The position numbers and the translations under genes were made by a program. Shown here in pieces: positions 13,444-25,228 of a stretch of DNA of 64,000 bases. The notes beneath the pieces are model-generated. The model saw only the letters and a list, made by a program, of their open reading frames with translations. It had not been told where the DNA came from and made no database searches. Origin of the DNA: Callaeas wilsoni (Eukaryota; Chordata; Aves; Passeriformes; Callaeidae); the NCBI GenBank assembly GCA_013398955.1, contig VWPU01011632.1, positions 62,001 to 126,000 of the forward strand, given 5' to 3'. Within the stretch, counting starts at the first letter, position 1; each line of letters starts with the position of its first letter.

Positions 13444-14374
13444 CACTTGCAGGGCTCCCTTGATCAGCTGCCGAAGTGTGAGTGGAGCTCCCACTAAGAA
13501 CTTGTGGCTCTACATTTCTGCTCTCCAATGAACTCTGAACATGTATCTGTGCTCCTGGGCCCAAGGTGCTCCTGAGAGGTGGCAGGACAAGGAAGCAGTG
13601 GTACCCAGCTTCAAAGTGTAACTTGCACATAATTGGGTTGCTTAATTTTAATTTTTCCATTATTATTTCTCACTATGAAAGCTAAGAACATGGTGAATAT
13701 ATATGTATTTCCTAACGAGGTAATTATTACTGGCATGTCTCTGCATATTTCAGAATTCTGTAAGTATCTGGGAAATGTTTGGGGAAGTTACCCTCATGCA
13801 AGTGCCTGGTTCTTAAAGATGATGGGTAATGCTCATTCACACAAAGCTGTGATAAACTAGAAAGACTTTTACTGTGTTTTCCTTACAACAAACCACAGCC
13901 AACAGCACATTTGCTCAATGAGGCCTCGAAAGCTTAAAACTTGTTGATGCTGTACTTGAAGGGAGATTGCAGCATGGCTGGAGGCTGACTTTAGGTACAG
14001 AAAGAATGAAAAACAAGGCAGAATAAAAGAGGCACTGAGTTCCTGTGCAGATTGTAAAGCCTGGCTTCACACCCAAGACACTTATCTATGTCTTTGCTGA
14101 AGTTATACCTGTACTGGCTGGGTCAGGTTCACCACCTTCTGCTGCAATCCAGCCTGTGACTGAGTTACTAACAGGAAAGGTGGTTTAGTGTTTTGCTTTG
14201 GTATTTTTTAAAGGTGTGTAGATTTGGTCACTAAAGGCAAAGATCTGTAAGTTAAAGGAGATGTTAAAAGATCTTTGTTACAGGCTGTAAGATGTAGAAA
14301 GGCTCAAACAGATGCTGCTCTGTTACGCCCCCTTGAAAAATAGGTGGAATTCTGAATGGAATTTAACCTAGCAA

Positions 14375-14417
14375 GGGTGAATTCCTGGCCCCACTGAAAT
14401 CATCAGCTGAGTCAGGG
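14375..14417. repeat. Ancient amniote interspersed repeat fragment in the KCNE4 3' UTR
   Basis: The segment beginning gggtgaattcctggcccc and continuing actgaaatca closely resembles the widespread old amniote repeat motif in which a 'gaaatcctggccccattgaa' core is followed by 'gtcaatgg'. Recognition is from memory of this motif family; the formal family name is uncertain. Confidence 0.5.
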
Positions 14418-15094
14418 ACGGGCACAAGATTTTGTGCTTCTCTGTTGGAGTTAAATTCTCCATGTGAGGTCAGTAAAACTGTACCCATTTACATCATTAA
14501 AGAATCTAGACTTTCTGCTCTATTTAAACCAGTGTAGGTAAACACTGTGTTACATCTTTTTTTTAAATCAGCTCGCATGTGACACATACATTTCTATAAA
14601 GCTATTAGTAACTAATTTTTAAAACCACCACAGACTTCCCCCTCCCCCCAATTTAATGGTACTGTGACATTTTTCAAATGCTCATGAAAATTGTTGCTAA
14701 ATTATTGCACTTTTAAAAGAAGTAAAAATTAATACAAAGAAGAAAGTTAATATTTCAATCATACCTTATATTTTATAATAACTTATTACAGTGTTTTGAT
14801 TAGTTTTGAAGCATGAGGGCTGAAGAGCCTGAATCTAAAGCATTGCACAGCAAAATATTTGCAAAATGTCTCCACATATTTCCTGCACTAAAATAGCTCT
14901 GTGATTTATCCACTGGCATTAGAGCTTGAAAGACAGCTCGAAACACATGAATGCTGAACAGCAGAAACGAACTGAAGGCAGAGTCTGCTGTGCTGTGCCG
15001 CTGGGAAGGGCTCAGAGGGTAAATGTGATGTAGGATCAGGGATCGCTGTGTCTCTCTAACCACAGCAGAACAAAGGCTCCATTGTGCTCGGAAA

Positions 15095-15165
15095 GGGCCT
15101 GATTCGGGGCAGACTGAAGGCAGCGGGAGTTTTTCCATCGACTTCACTGAACTTTGGATCAGACC
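15095..15165. repeat. Ancient palindromic repeat fragment in the KCNE4 3' UTR
   Basis: The segment opens gggcctgattc and closes ggatcagacc, a near-inverted pair. The interior contains gggagtttttccatcgactt, matching the common sauropsid repeat signature 'gggagttttgccattgactt'. It looks like a degraded, ancient, possibly MITE-like element. Family name uncertain. Confidence 0.6.
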
Positions 15166-15371
15166 ATATAAAGCTTTTTGGTAGATTTACTCTAAAAGGG
15201 GCTGTTTTAAGTTTGAAAGGAGCCAAATTAAGTTTGGCACTTTGCCTGGAATCACTTGAATCCTGAAACTTTCCAAATGAGACTGACATGCGCAAGTTGT
15301 CACATTTTCCATAGCTTTCTCCTTCGTCCTTTACTTTTGGTATAAATGTATTTGTATCTGTAAAAAACTGA

Positions 15372-15403
15372 TGTATATAATTCCTAACATCGAGTTGTAT
15401 ATA
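15372..15403 (+). promoter_or_regulatory. Two Pumilio-type response elements
   Basis: UGUAUAUA occurs at 15372-15379 and again at 15396-15403. Both are exact matches to the PUM1/2 consensus UGUANAUA, 24 bases apart and 50-80 bases before the poly(A) signal. In metazoan mRNAs such sites recruit PUM proteins and CCR4-NOT to repress or destabilise the message. Function here is inferred. Confidence 0.45.
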
Positions 15404-15455
15404 ATTGTCTCATGTATTTAAAGTTTATTGTTTCTACTGGCACTAATTTTATTTA

Positions 15456-15461
15456 AATAAA
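15456..15461 (+). terminator. Poly(A) signal AATAAA, likely KCNE4 mRNA end
   Basis: Canonical AATAAA in atttaaataaagaaac, with a U/GU-rich downstream element about 25-35 bases later. It is the best-formed poly(A) signal on the + strand after the KCNE4 stop codon. Confidence 0.6.
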
Positions 15462-15499
15462 GAAACACATTTCCTGGAAAAGTCTCCATGTTTGTTAAC

Positions 15500-18400
15500 T
15501 ACGTCAAATAGATTTCCAGTAACGAGACTGGGCACAATTCCTACAGGATCCTTTTCTTAGCCTCTTTTTGAAATGATTCCTTGAGCTTTACAGTACTGCA
15601 GCATTGTGGGCTGACTGCAGGGCTGAGCCAGGTGCTCGAAATGCACCTTTGGTCCCTGTTGGCGGTTGGGCAGCAGGCTCAGGTGGTGAGTGTGTGCAAG
15701 CAGGGCCACAGGGATACCCTTCTGCAAAGACCTGGGGGTGCTGGGGAGGCACTGGGGAGGCTGGCAAAACTGCTATGGAAACTCGTGTTGCTTATTCAGC
15801 CTCTGGACATGTTTGCATTTTGAGTTTCGGGCTCAGTTTTGCATTGTAGCAAATTGTGTGGGCTAGGGTTGAGGTTATGGACAAGTATCTGACACAGATC
15901 TCTGATCCCACTGGATTTCCACTACTTGGCCGTGGCACACAGCTGGCTTTGTCACGAGCTTTGACCCTGGGTCTCACTGCTGCTCTGTCATTCCCAGTAT
16001 TATGTAGAGAGGAGGTTTTCAGAATCTGCCTCGCTATAAAAGGGATAAATGTTTAGAGGCAACTTTGAAATTCCCTGAATTTGTTGAGTTACGTGAGATT
16101 CACCAGCACTGGTTAAGAGCTGCTTGCACAGGGTAATCTGAGGTTGTTTCAAGAATCAGATGGCTATAAAGTTATATCTGCTCGCTTTCCCACAAAACGA
16201 GCTCCCCTGTGCTCTGCTCTCTTCACTCACTCCCTATTAAATAATTCTGGGGCCTGGTCACAAGCTTCTGTGGACCTCAAGCTACCCATCAGCAGGGCTG
16301 TGTTTCCCTGCAGCAGTGCAATCTCCCGGGACAGCCGCAGCGTCCTGGAATAGCGGGTCAGTCCGTAACGCTGCGTCTTCCACATTTACCCACGCCGCTG
16401 GCTCAGGGTTTCAGTGTTTCCATTGCCACAACAATGAATCAAGAAACTTCTGACAGCACTGGTGATAAGGAGGAAAAACAGAACAAAATGTAAATTACAG
16501 CTCTGCTGCATGGATCAAAAAGGTAGCTTATTCCAGCGGTTTCTTGTGTTAAATTGAGCTGCTATAAAGGGAAACACCGCCTGCTTTGGGGCCTATTTAC
16601 ACTGAAATGAGCTACTAAACACACAAATGTGGCCACCTTCTTGCAGATTGTGATGGAGTTATCCTCAGGTTGTGGAGTTGGAGAAAGCATGTGGATAGTT
16701 TTGAATGTATTTGCCTTTTTCCTAAGGCATTTGTCTTTGTCCAAATCAGTATTTTGATGACACTCGAGAAAAAAAAAAAAGAAGCAAAAATCTATTTTAG
16801 CTATAAAATTTAGCTGCATGTGCAAGTGAATACAATGATGCCTTGAAGACAGGCCAGTGACCCTCGACTGACAGGTATCTATTATTCCAAAATGAAATAA
16901 GTGTTGCTAATCTTGCTAGAGATAGAAGAAAAAAAATTGCTCCCATTAATCTTGTTTCAAAATCCTTTTGACTATGAAGGAGTAAAAGGTAATAATATTT
17001 TTTTCTCAAAAATGAATGGCATTTCCAGTGTGTTTCAGTAACTGAGTTAAGTCTGATTCAGAGCTAATAGATCTGGGCTTGAAGGCCGTGATAATTGACT
17101 GTAATTTGACTGAATGGAGGTGATTTTTTTTTGCAAATGCATTTTTCCTTAGAAGATCACAGCAATTAGGCTCCAATTTCTTGGCAGTGCTATACCTCAT
17201 ACGTTTGCTGCAGTAGTTAACACATATCCCCCTTGAGAGAAAAGGAGGTGGCCGCACGTGGCCTGTGTACATGGGCTGGCTCCGGGCCCTACTGTAAGTA
17301 GAAGTGTCAGCTCTCAAGGTTGCCACATTGGGATCTGTGATAGGACCTGTCCTAAATCCTACAGGTACATCATGTTCAGACACACCTGTGAGATTACTCA
17401 TTCAACAGACAGAACCTGCCGAATAAATCAAGGGGGAATGCAGAACTCCTCTCTTCCCCAGGCACAGGATCTCCCAAGCTCTCCCAGCATGGCTGTGCTC
17501 TAGCCCAGGGGAGAGTTAACCAGAAAATGAAGGTTAACGAGAGAATCCTCTTTCCCAGGACCAGAGCACAGGTCACAGATGGTGGTAAGGCCAGGAACCT
17601 CATGTGCTACAACTCATTGCAAAACTTCCCTCCTTAGCCTGGCCCTCTCACACTGGGTTCCCTGGATCTGTCCCTTTCTCAGGCAAGTGCCTACACTCAC
17701 CCAAATAATCAAATAGATCCTCAAAGAGTTAGAAAGGAAGGAAATGGGTGAATTTTAACAGTCATTCCTGTTTCTAGGCCCTCAGTGCGTGATGCTGGAC
17801 AAGGATATGTGTACTGCTTGAGGACAAGGGTTACACAGGTCCCCAGTGAAGACCATGCTTTTAACACAGCCATTTCAACCAAGAGGTAAAACCATCTGCC
17901 TTTAATTTTCATCTAAAAATTTCAAAGATGGAAAGGAGTCCCCACCACGTGAAAAATGAGCATTCTCAGAGATGCTCAAGGTAGGAGCAGCACAGAATAA
18001 TTGGATGTGCCAGCTGCAATTGTGGCAAAGCTGGACCATGCTCTCCTGTGTTTGTTGACTTACCATGGTCATGTTCTAATCTTTTTAGAACTTGTTGTCC
18101 TAATGGGAAGATGATTTCTTCCTGAGTTAACAGTTGGATCTAAGAGGCATAAAAGTTAGTAAAATTGTTTAGGCTATTATTTTTCATGCACCAATCATAT
18201 TTGCCTCTGTGTATTTACTTTAGTATTTTTTCCATTTTCACACACCTCTGCAGATCCTACTGTGTACGGCCAAAAATAGCTGCACCTTCTTAGTGCATTG
18301 ACACTTCTGTAACCAGCTCAACTAGGCAAGAAAATAAAAAGTAATCAAAAAATCAATGAGCACGAGTTTTTCAAAGTTTAAAATTTTTGGTTTGGTTTGG

Positions 18401-18837
18401 GTAGGGTTCTAGTTTGTGTTAGGCCAGGTTAGACTGAGGCTTTTGCCACACAAATAAGTGACTAAAAAGGGATAATAAAGGCAATTGGATGATGCATTAC
18501 AGACTATGTTCCCAGCTCTGTTCCTCAGTAATCTGTTCAGCTGGCCTGTACTTCTCTGGATTATTGTATGATGCTACTTATATTGCTGTCTGGGAAAATA
18601 TGAGATGTTTCTGATAGATATGAAATGCTTGTGAATTTTAGATGAAAGATATGGTATAAATACAAAGCCCTTGCCCACTTAGGAACAACAAACATTTTTG
18701 CCCTCCTTGATATTGCTAGATGCATCAGTAGCCACTGGCAACAAATGCCAATTTCTAGCAGTTGGCATATTTCAGCTCATCCCTCCTCAAGCCCACAGAA
18801 GCCATGTAACAGGACTTTTTGCTTTGTTGAGAGCAGG
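15500..18837. other. Intergenic DNA just downstream of KCNE4
   Basis: No supported gene. It contains a compact CpG cluster at about 16325-16400 with an inverted CATTG/CAATG pair just after it (16421-16436), and otherwise AT-rich unique-looking sequence. Confidence 0.6.
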
Positions 18838-19032
18838 GCAGTAGTTCTGGGATATGGGAGACTAAATTCAGTTCCCCCTTCAGCTCCAGGTTCACTATGG
18901 TACTCTGGAAAATTACTTGCTTTGGCTAAGAGTCTCTTTTATAAACTGTAAAGAAGAGCACACCTTTGCTGCGTAAGGCTGATGTGAAGATAACTACGCT
19001 GAGAATATTAGAGTGCTGAGCTCTGATGGAAA
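18838..19032 (+). repeat. MIR/CORE-SINE-like fragment
   Basis: The order of words follows the MIR consensus: gcagtagttctggga, then a ttcagttcccc segment in the 'gggttcgaatcccgg' position, then attacttgc near 'gcaagtcactta', then ataaactgtaaag for 'catctgtaaaatgg', then gtaaggctgatgtgaagat for 'gttgttgtgaggat', then gagtgctgagctctgatgg as in the reptile-type 3' end. Heavily diverged, as expected for this old amniote SINE. Confidence 0.6.
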
Positions 19033-19370
19033 GTGAGAAAAGGCAGAAGAGTTGTTTGTCCTTGGAGAACGAACCAATTAAAGAATTAAAGAATTTCCTC
19101 TGGTATGAACTCCAGCTGTTTAGATGGAATGATTGTGTGATGCCTCCAGGCCCTGCAGCTTACCTATGAATGCTGGACCTGGAGCAGCCTGCTGTGGGGC
19201 TGGTCTCCAGCCTAGACCTCCCTGGGACAGCTGTGTCTCATCCCAGCAACGAAAACCTCAGCTAAACACTGCAGGCGAGAGGACGTGAGACATGCAAGTG
19301 GTTTTGAATTCCACACTAGCCAATGCACAAAAACTCACTCTTTCCTTCTCCTCAGGAGGAAATATAAGCT
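19033..19370. other. Short spacer between MIR fragment and LTR
   Basis: No gene. GC-richer sequence, possibly including the diverged 5' part of the following LTR. No TG terminus with a matching flank could be found. Confidence 0.4.
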
Positions 19371-19755
19371 GTGGACCTCCGTATTGGTTTGGCACGGCCT
19401 GGTTTTTGGTAGCAGGGGGGCCACAGAGGTGGTTCCTGTGAGAAGCTGCTGGAAGCTTCCACCATGTCTGGCAGAGCCAAGGACTGATGGCTCTGAAGAT
19501 GGACATGCTGCTGGCCAAACCTGGGCCAATGAGAGAGGCTAGTAACGCCTCTGTGATGACAGATTTAAGAGGAAAATCAAAACAAAGTCACAAGACTTTT
19601 CTTCTAGTCAGAGAAGAGGAGGAGGTGAGAACATGTGAGGGAAAACAACATGGAGACACCAAGGCCAGTGGAGAAGAAGGGGGAGGAGGTGCTCCAGGTG
19701 CCAGAGCTGAGATTCCTCTGCAGGCTGTAGTGAACACCATGGTGAAGCAGCTGTG

Positions 19756-20052
19756 NNNNNNNNNNNNNNNNNNNNNNNNNNNNNNNNNNNNNNNNNNNNN
19801 NNNNNNNNNNNNNNNNNNNNNNNNNNNNNNNNNNNNNNNNNNNNNNNNNNNNNNNNNNNNNNNNNNNNNNNNNNNNNNNNNNNNNNNNNNNNNNNNNNNN
19901 NNNNNNNNNNNNNNNNNNNNNNNNNNNNNNNNNNNNNNNNNNNNNNNNNNNNNNNNNNNNNNNNNNNNNNNNNNNNNNNNNNNNNNNNNNNNNNNNNNNN
20001 NNNNNNNNNNNNNNNNNNNNNNNNNNNNNNNNNNNNNNNNNNNNNNNNNNNN
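19756..20052. other. Assembly gap (297 N)
   Basis: Run of N inside the repetitive core of the LTR. Any reading frame crossing it is meaningless. Confidence 1.
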
Positions 20053-20528
20053 AGAGATCCACGCCCATGGGGAGGTGCCCATGCCGGAGTGGGTGGATAC
20101 CTGGAGGAGGCTGAGATCCAGTGGGAGACCTGCAGGAGAGAGTGGGCCCCTGCTCCCAGGCTGGAGCAGCCTGTCCTTGCAGCACTGCACCCCGTGGAAG
20201 GAGAGACCCACGGGCAGCAGTTTTGGGAGGACTGTGTGCCCGTGGGGGGAGTTCACTTTGCAGCAGGTGCAGTTTGGCTGCTGCTCCTGAGAGTAGCCCC
20301 ACACCAGAGAAGTTCCCGGAGAACTGTCTCCCGTGGGAGGAACCCCACGGCCTCACAGAGGATGGACTCCTCTCCTGGAGCAGCAGAAGAAAATCTCAGT
20401 GATGGACTGACCAAAACCCCCATGCCCTGGCTCCCTGTGCTGTCAGTGGGAAGGAGGGAGGGGCTGGGGGGAAAAGGTGTTTTAAGGGCTTATTTTACCT
20501 CTCAGTAGCCTCCTCTGATTCTGTTAGT

Positions 20529-20534
20529 AATAAA
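20529..20534 (+). terminator. LTR poly(A) signal AATAAA
   Basis: AATAAA in gttagtaataaatttcac, positioned about 185 bases before the LTR 3' end, where retroviral LTRs carry their polyadenylation signal. Confidence 0.5.
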
Positions 20535-20719
20535 TTTCACTTTGCAACCTTAAATTGAGCCCGTTTTGCCCTTGAAGTGTTTTCTCCCGGTCCTTATCTC
20601 AACTCAGGAACCCTTTGTTAACCTTTTTGTTTCCTTTTCCCTCCTCTGCCCAGCTGTGGCAGGGGATGGTGAGCGAGCGACATGGGTGCCTGGCGTTGGG
20701 CCAGTGTCAAACCACAACA

Positions 20720-23700
20720 ACCTCTACGGATGTATCTCCCCCTTCTCTTTCCTCAGAACAGGACAAACTGATTGAACAAGGTTTCCTGTAGGAGACGAGA
20801 GAGGAAGAGAAAAACTGATGCTGCTACTATTTTTTAACAATAGGTATGGAGTGATACAGCAGCAGACAGGCTGCCTTGAACATAAAACAGGAGAGCCCCA
20901 GCGGTGCCTCTTTCAAGGCCTTAATTGAAGACCCATCCCATAATTTTCCTTACAAATACCTGATGCTACAAAATGACCCGTTGCAACTGGCAGTCCTGTC
21001 AGCAGCAGCAGCCACTGAGTGTCAGTAATTGCTTTCCAGCCTGCAAGCACTGTGCTGCCACTGCACAGGGAAACAGAGAACACTCTTGACACTTGTAGAG
21101 GCACGGAGCAGTGCTGGGACTGCTGAAAGCCCAAGCACAACTGGGACATTTCTCCAGATCCGACTTTCTTCACTTATCACTGCATGAGAGCAATGTGGAA
21201 ATTCGGGGAATGTGCATTGAGTGTATATGGGTGAATTTTCGTTAGCTGCACAGGATTTTACACCAAAGGATGCGGTTGACTTTGGTTACAGGGTGAGTGT
21301 TATCTAAGAAATGACACTGAGGCCAGTGGGTGATGTGATGGTACCACCTACCCAGCAGTTTACTGAGAAACTGCTCATTGTGCCTCCACTGAAGGAAACA
21401 GCAGGAGCCCTGTCACATTCTATTTCTCAGGGTCTATCTGCTCACTGTTAAATATAATTAACTTCAGTCATATCTAATTAGCTGTTCTTTGGCCAGAGCA
21501 TGTATCTCAGATGGATGCTCACTGTAAAGATTTTTTTCTCCTGTATTCATCAAGAATTCAAGACCAGATTAAAATAATCATGCAGCTCACTTCTGCAGAG
21601 AGGTGCAAATGGCTGCTGAAAGGGCTGACCTTCATCATGCTGCAGTGGCAAGAAAAATTCTGCCTTAGAGGTGGCTGCTCAAGGCTTTTATTTCTTCAGG
21701 TGATCTGTAGGTACTCTACTTGCTGTTTGTGTAGATGTTTACACAGTGCATTATACATTAGTTTTGTAATAAAACTCATGAAGAACATTCAATAGATCCC
21801 AGGATTTCTTCTGTCAGTAAAAATAATTTTTTCCACAACTTATCTTCCATGACCTTTAGTTTGTCTTGTGAAATACCGTCATCAGGAACAACGAGAACAT
21901 TATATTCATATGAAAAGAAGAGTACAAAACATTCATATAGAATAGACAGCACTTTGGGACTAAAAGTGTCCTGTATAGGAATATTTGTGAGATACATGTG
22001 TGCCAGGGAAATATCAGAAACCCAGGAGCTGAGAGTAATAGTATTAGACTATCTGAGCCCTTGTATTTATTTATTTATGATGTCTAGACAGACAGTGAAT
22101 TTCCCTCATTTTCCTGTTGAGAGCTGTGTCAGTTTGAACTGGGAGAGTCCAGTAATTGTACTGATACCTGTATGTGTGTTCTTCATGTGCCTATTTTTTT
22201 CCCCTTTTCTTTCATTTTTCTACAGGAGCATAGCCCAGGGAAATTATTTTTTCAGGCCTATCCTTGCCTTCTTTTTATTTACTGCATAAAAGACATAGCT
22301 TAAAGCACTTAAGTCAGGTTGAACCTGATTTTTTTCTATTCCTTGGCACTTTTTAACACTGACTGCTGCCATCTCTTTTGAGTAGCGCAGTACGTGCTTT
22401 CCTACCAGCTACACGCACTGACATATGGTTACCATCAATTTTATAGGGGCCTGGAAGCACAAGGGATTGTGTTCATTTATCCTGTTATAAAGTAAGGCAC
22501 AGAATTTGTAACTTCTACTGGGGTCACCAGTTCAAATGCAAACCCAGGACAGGACTGCCCAACCTTGGTGTGGGGGCTTGATGGCTTTTGTGCCACTGGC
22601 TCTGTGAGACTGGTTCCCTCAGCACACCGAAGGAAGTTGTTTGAAGATGAAGAAGAGGCATTTTATGCTTCATTCAGCAAAAGCAGCAGCGAGTCTGTAA
22701 ACTGGGTGATGTGAGGTAGCTGCTGAAGTCGCTGGCTGGTTGGGGACTGGTGGAGCCCTCTCCCCACCAACCTCCAACGCAGGCCTGGCGGGGCAGTGAT
22801 GATCACTGACATTCCCCAGCTGGTATCTGCTCACCAAAGCACAGTCCCAGCTGGCACCACTCGCAAAAGACTCCTGGGCCATGAGGATGGGAGGTGTGAG
22901 GGTCACCAGCCCCTTTATTGCGCTCATAGTGATGTTGGAGGGTGGACCTTCTCACAAATGTTACACTCAAAGTAGCATCAGGGTGTGGTGAGGGGAGGGA
23001 CAGGCTCCAGGCAGGATTTGGGGAGATAACCCTGCATGCCCCCCAACCCCTGCAAGCCAGGAATTTGTCTTTCGTAAACAATGTCTCTCCCTTTCACTTT
23101 TTTTTTCCTTTTTGTTCCCTCTGGGCTCTGGAAACATGCATTTTATTGCTACACAGCAACTTCCCTGAACTCTATCTGGAAGATTAATGGTTTATTGAAG
23201 AACAGGCAGGATTTAGATTGTCATCAAGAGACCCATAAAAGTAAGCATGTAAAAAGTGTTATGGAAACAGAGCGTGGCCCCTTGGAGTTTTCAAGGGTGG
23301 AAGCTGGGCCGTACACATGCCCTGCATCCCGCTCCCTCACCCCTTGCTGGGAGTGCACGTGGAAGGGCAGTGGGAGTCATTTGTGCTGGAAATGAATGAG
23401 TCCCTTGCAATGAAATTTACTGTAAGTGCACCTTTGCACATGAGCTGGATTTTTTCCAGGCCAACTTCTGTTTTGTTGGTGTGCGTGTGCATCTTGTACG
23501 TCACTGGGACAGATTAATGACCATCAGGAACATTTCTTTTGGAATCCTCACAGATATCCCTAGTGATCCAATTTGAAGCACTGCCTGGAAAATGATTAAC
23601 TCCTCTCTTTGGTCTATAAGGGATTACACGAATGTGCTCCGCCACTTCGGGCCACAGCCAGCTCATTCCTGTAGACATCCTCATGTTCCTCTCCAGGGAC

Positions 23701-25084
23701 CCACGCTTTTAGGGAGTCTTGCACGTAAGCTATTGTTGCATCTGAAGGCCAAACTGTTCCATTTGAGCCTGGGTCCATAAAAGTGACTGTGCTACCAAGC
23801 CCTAGGGAAAGACAGGGCTGCAAGTTACCAGCTGAGCCGTGACACACCGAAAACAGCACCCTGCTCTAACGTCAGCTACGACCCTCAGCCTTTTTTACCC
23901 CTAACCTTTTTCACGAGATTCATCAGCGATGATATATTCTGTGTGTAGAAACAATGGCTTCACAAGTGTGCCAAGCATTGTGAGTTTAGCAGTGCAGCTA
24001 ACACGGACAGTTACTGCAACTATCCCCCTGGTTGCTGAAAATTGGCTGAAGCTGCCTCTCCCCCCGTGCTACCACGGGACCTGCATGTTAAAGCCCGGAC
24101 AGAGCCGAACAGGGAATGCTGGAGCTGTAAAAGCACAGCTGGCTTACAGAATGGGTTTCTTTGGTGAAGGTTTAAAAAAGAAGCTCTGAAGATTTGTTAG
24201 GACAGCTCATCCTCACACACATCATCTTTTGCTCCATTAGCTTTGATCCAGCACCTTCCCCCAGTAATTCAGTTTCCATGGGCTCTCCTGCCCTCCTCAG
24301 CACCATGGGTCTCTTTCATAGTAGAAGTCACATATTATAGTAGAAGTCAAATTAAGTAGTAAAATAAGTCCTGGTTCTTTAGCTTTGCATATTTTTTCTC
24401 AACCCAGTAAAGGTTCAGGTTTGTTCTTGGCTCCTCACACTGGTGGGGTTCCCCTATAAATGGCCCCAAAAGAGCTCCAGTGGCTCTGGACCCTCTAGAT
24501 TTCCAGGCAGGTCAACAGGGTCTCCTCACTCCGAATCTGTTGGGTTTTTGGTCCAATTCACACCAGATTTCTCACCTTCAGTCACAGATGTCCCTGAGGG
24601 CAGGTTAACCTGCATCCTACTTTTAACCTGCCATTCACAGATGCTCGGTTTTGCATTTTTCTTCCCACTGTGCCCTGGATCAGCTGCACAGCAAACAGGC
24701 TGCCCTGACACAGAGCTGTGACCCACATGGGGCAAGCTGGGACCTGGGGTGCCCCAACTCCCCCTTCCACCTGCTGTGGGGGTTGAGTCTGTCAGGGGTG
24801 AAGGAAACCATTGCAGAGATGGGGCAGACATGAGCTATGGCCACGCAATTGCCTTCACACAGTGTTTCTGTGCAGCCCTCCGGCTGTTAAGTTTGTGTGC
24901 GTGGAGCAACTGGAAGTTATTGAAAAAATCTCTTAATTACACTGATTGAGTCTCAGAAGAAACTGTCAAGTGATAAAAGCCTTAAAATGAGGAGAATTCC
25001 TGCCTCCGAGCAAGGGCAGCAAGCGGTGTGCAGCTCGGTGAGGGGCTGTGAGTGCTGCAGAGGGCTTGCAGCCCTCATGGGCAC
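20720..25084. other. Intergenic DNA without recognisable genes
   Basis: Mixed AT-rich (21400-22500) and GC-richer (22550-23060, 24430-24850) sequence. Open frames are short, and none resembles a known protein. I see no clear repeat or RNA gene in it. Confidence 0.55.
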
Positions 25085-25228
25085 CTCTGAGAGGTCTCTG
25101 TGGGGTGCAGCCCAAGCCAGTGCTTTTTTCAGTTCCATAGCAGCCCCATAGGGGATCTCCGAGAGAATTCTGTGAGTTGCACCCCAAGCCTGTGCTCTTT
25201 GAGTCTCATAGAAGCCCCATGGCTCCAC
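25085..25228. repeat. 72-bp tandem duplication
   Basis: Unit 25085-25156 (ctctgagaggtctctg...) and unit 25157-25228 (ctccgagagaattctg...) align at a 72-base period, sharing caagcc.gtgct, catag.agccccat and gagag blocks. A degraded partial copy appears just upstream (cagccctcatgggcacc). The unit is a multiple of three, so the minus-strand frame shows a 24-residue repeat (ALAWAAPHRDLSEVP against AQAWGATHRILSEIP). Confidence 0.8.

Larger units (their letters stand above)
13444..15480 (+). other. KCNE4: KCNE4 3' untranslated region
   Basis: About 2 kb follows the TAG stop with no further coding frame. It runs to the first well-formed AATAAA, at 15456-15461, followed by a GU-rich stretch (gtctccatgtttgtt). 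It holds AT-rich unique sequence, two ancient repeat fragments (about 14375-14417 and 15095-15165), and two UGUAUAUA motifs close to its end. The exact cleavage site is inferred. Earlier alternative sites are possible. Confidence 0.65.
19371..20719 (+). mobile_element. ERVL-like avian LTR (probably solo), interrupted by an assembly gap
   Basis: The segment matches an abundant bird LTR family, which I recognise by words such as gaagctgctggaagcttcc, ccatgtctggcagagccaa, ggacatgctgctggcc, a purine-rich part with gagacaccaaggccagtg, repeated 'cccgtgg...acccacg' modules after the gap, an AATAAA at 20529-20534, and a 3' end near gtcaaaccacaaca. The family's core is internally repetitive, which probably explains the N gap. 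The right end is near 20716-20719. The left end is approximate, and no target-site duplication could be identified. No retroviral coding region is present. Class assignment (ERVL) is from memory. Confidence 0.65.

Noticed and set aside
19487..20508. Long frames on both strands around 19.5-20.5 kb
   Set aside because: They are artefacts of the N gap read as open sequence and lie inside an LTR.
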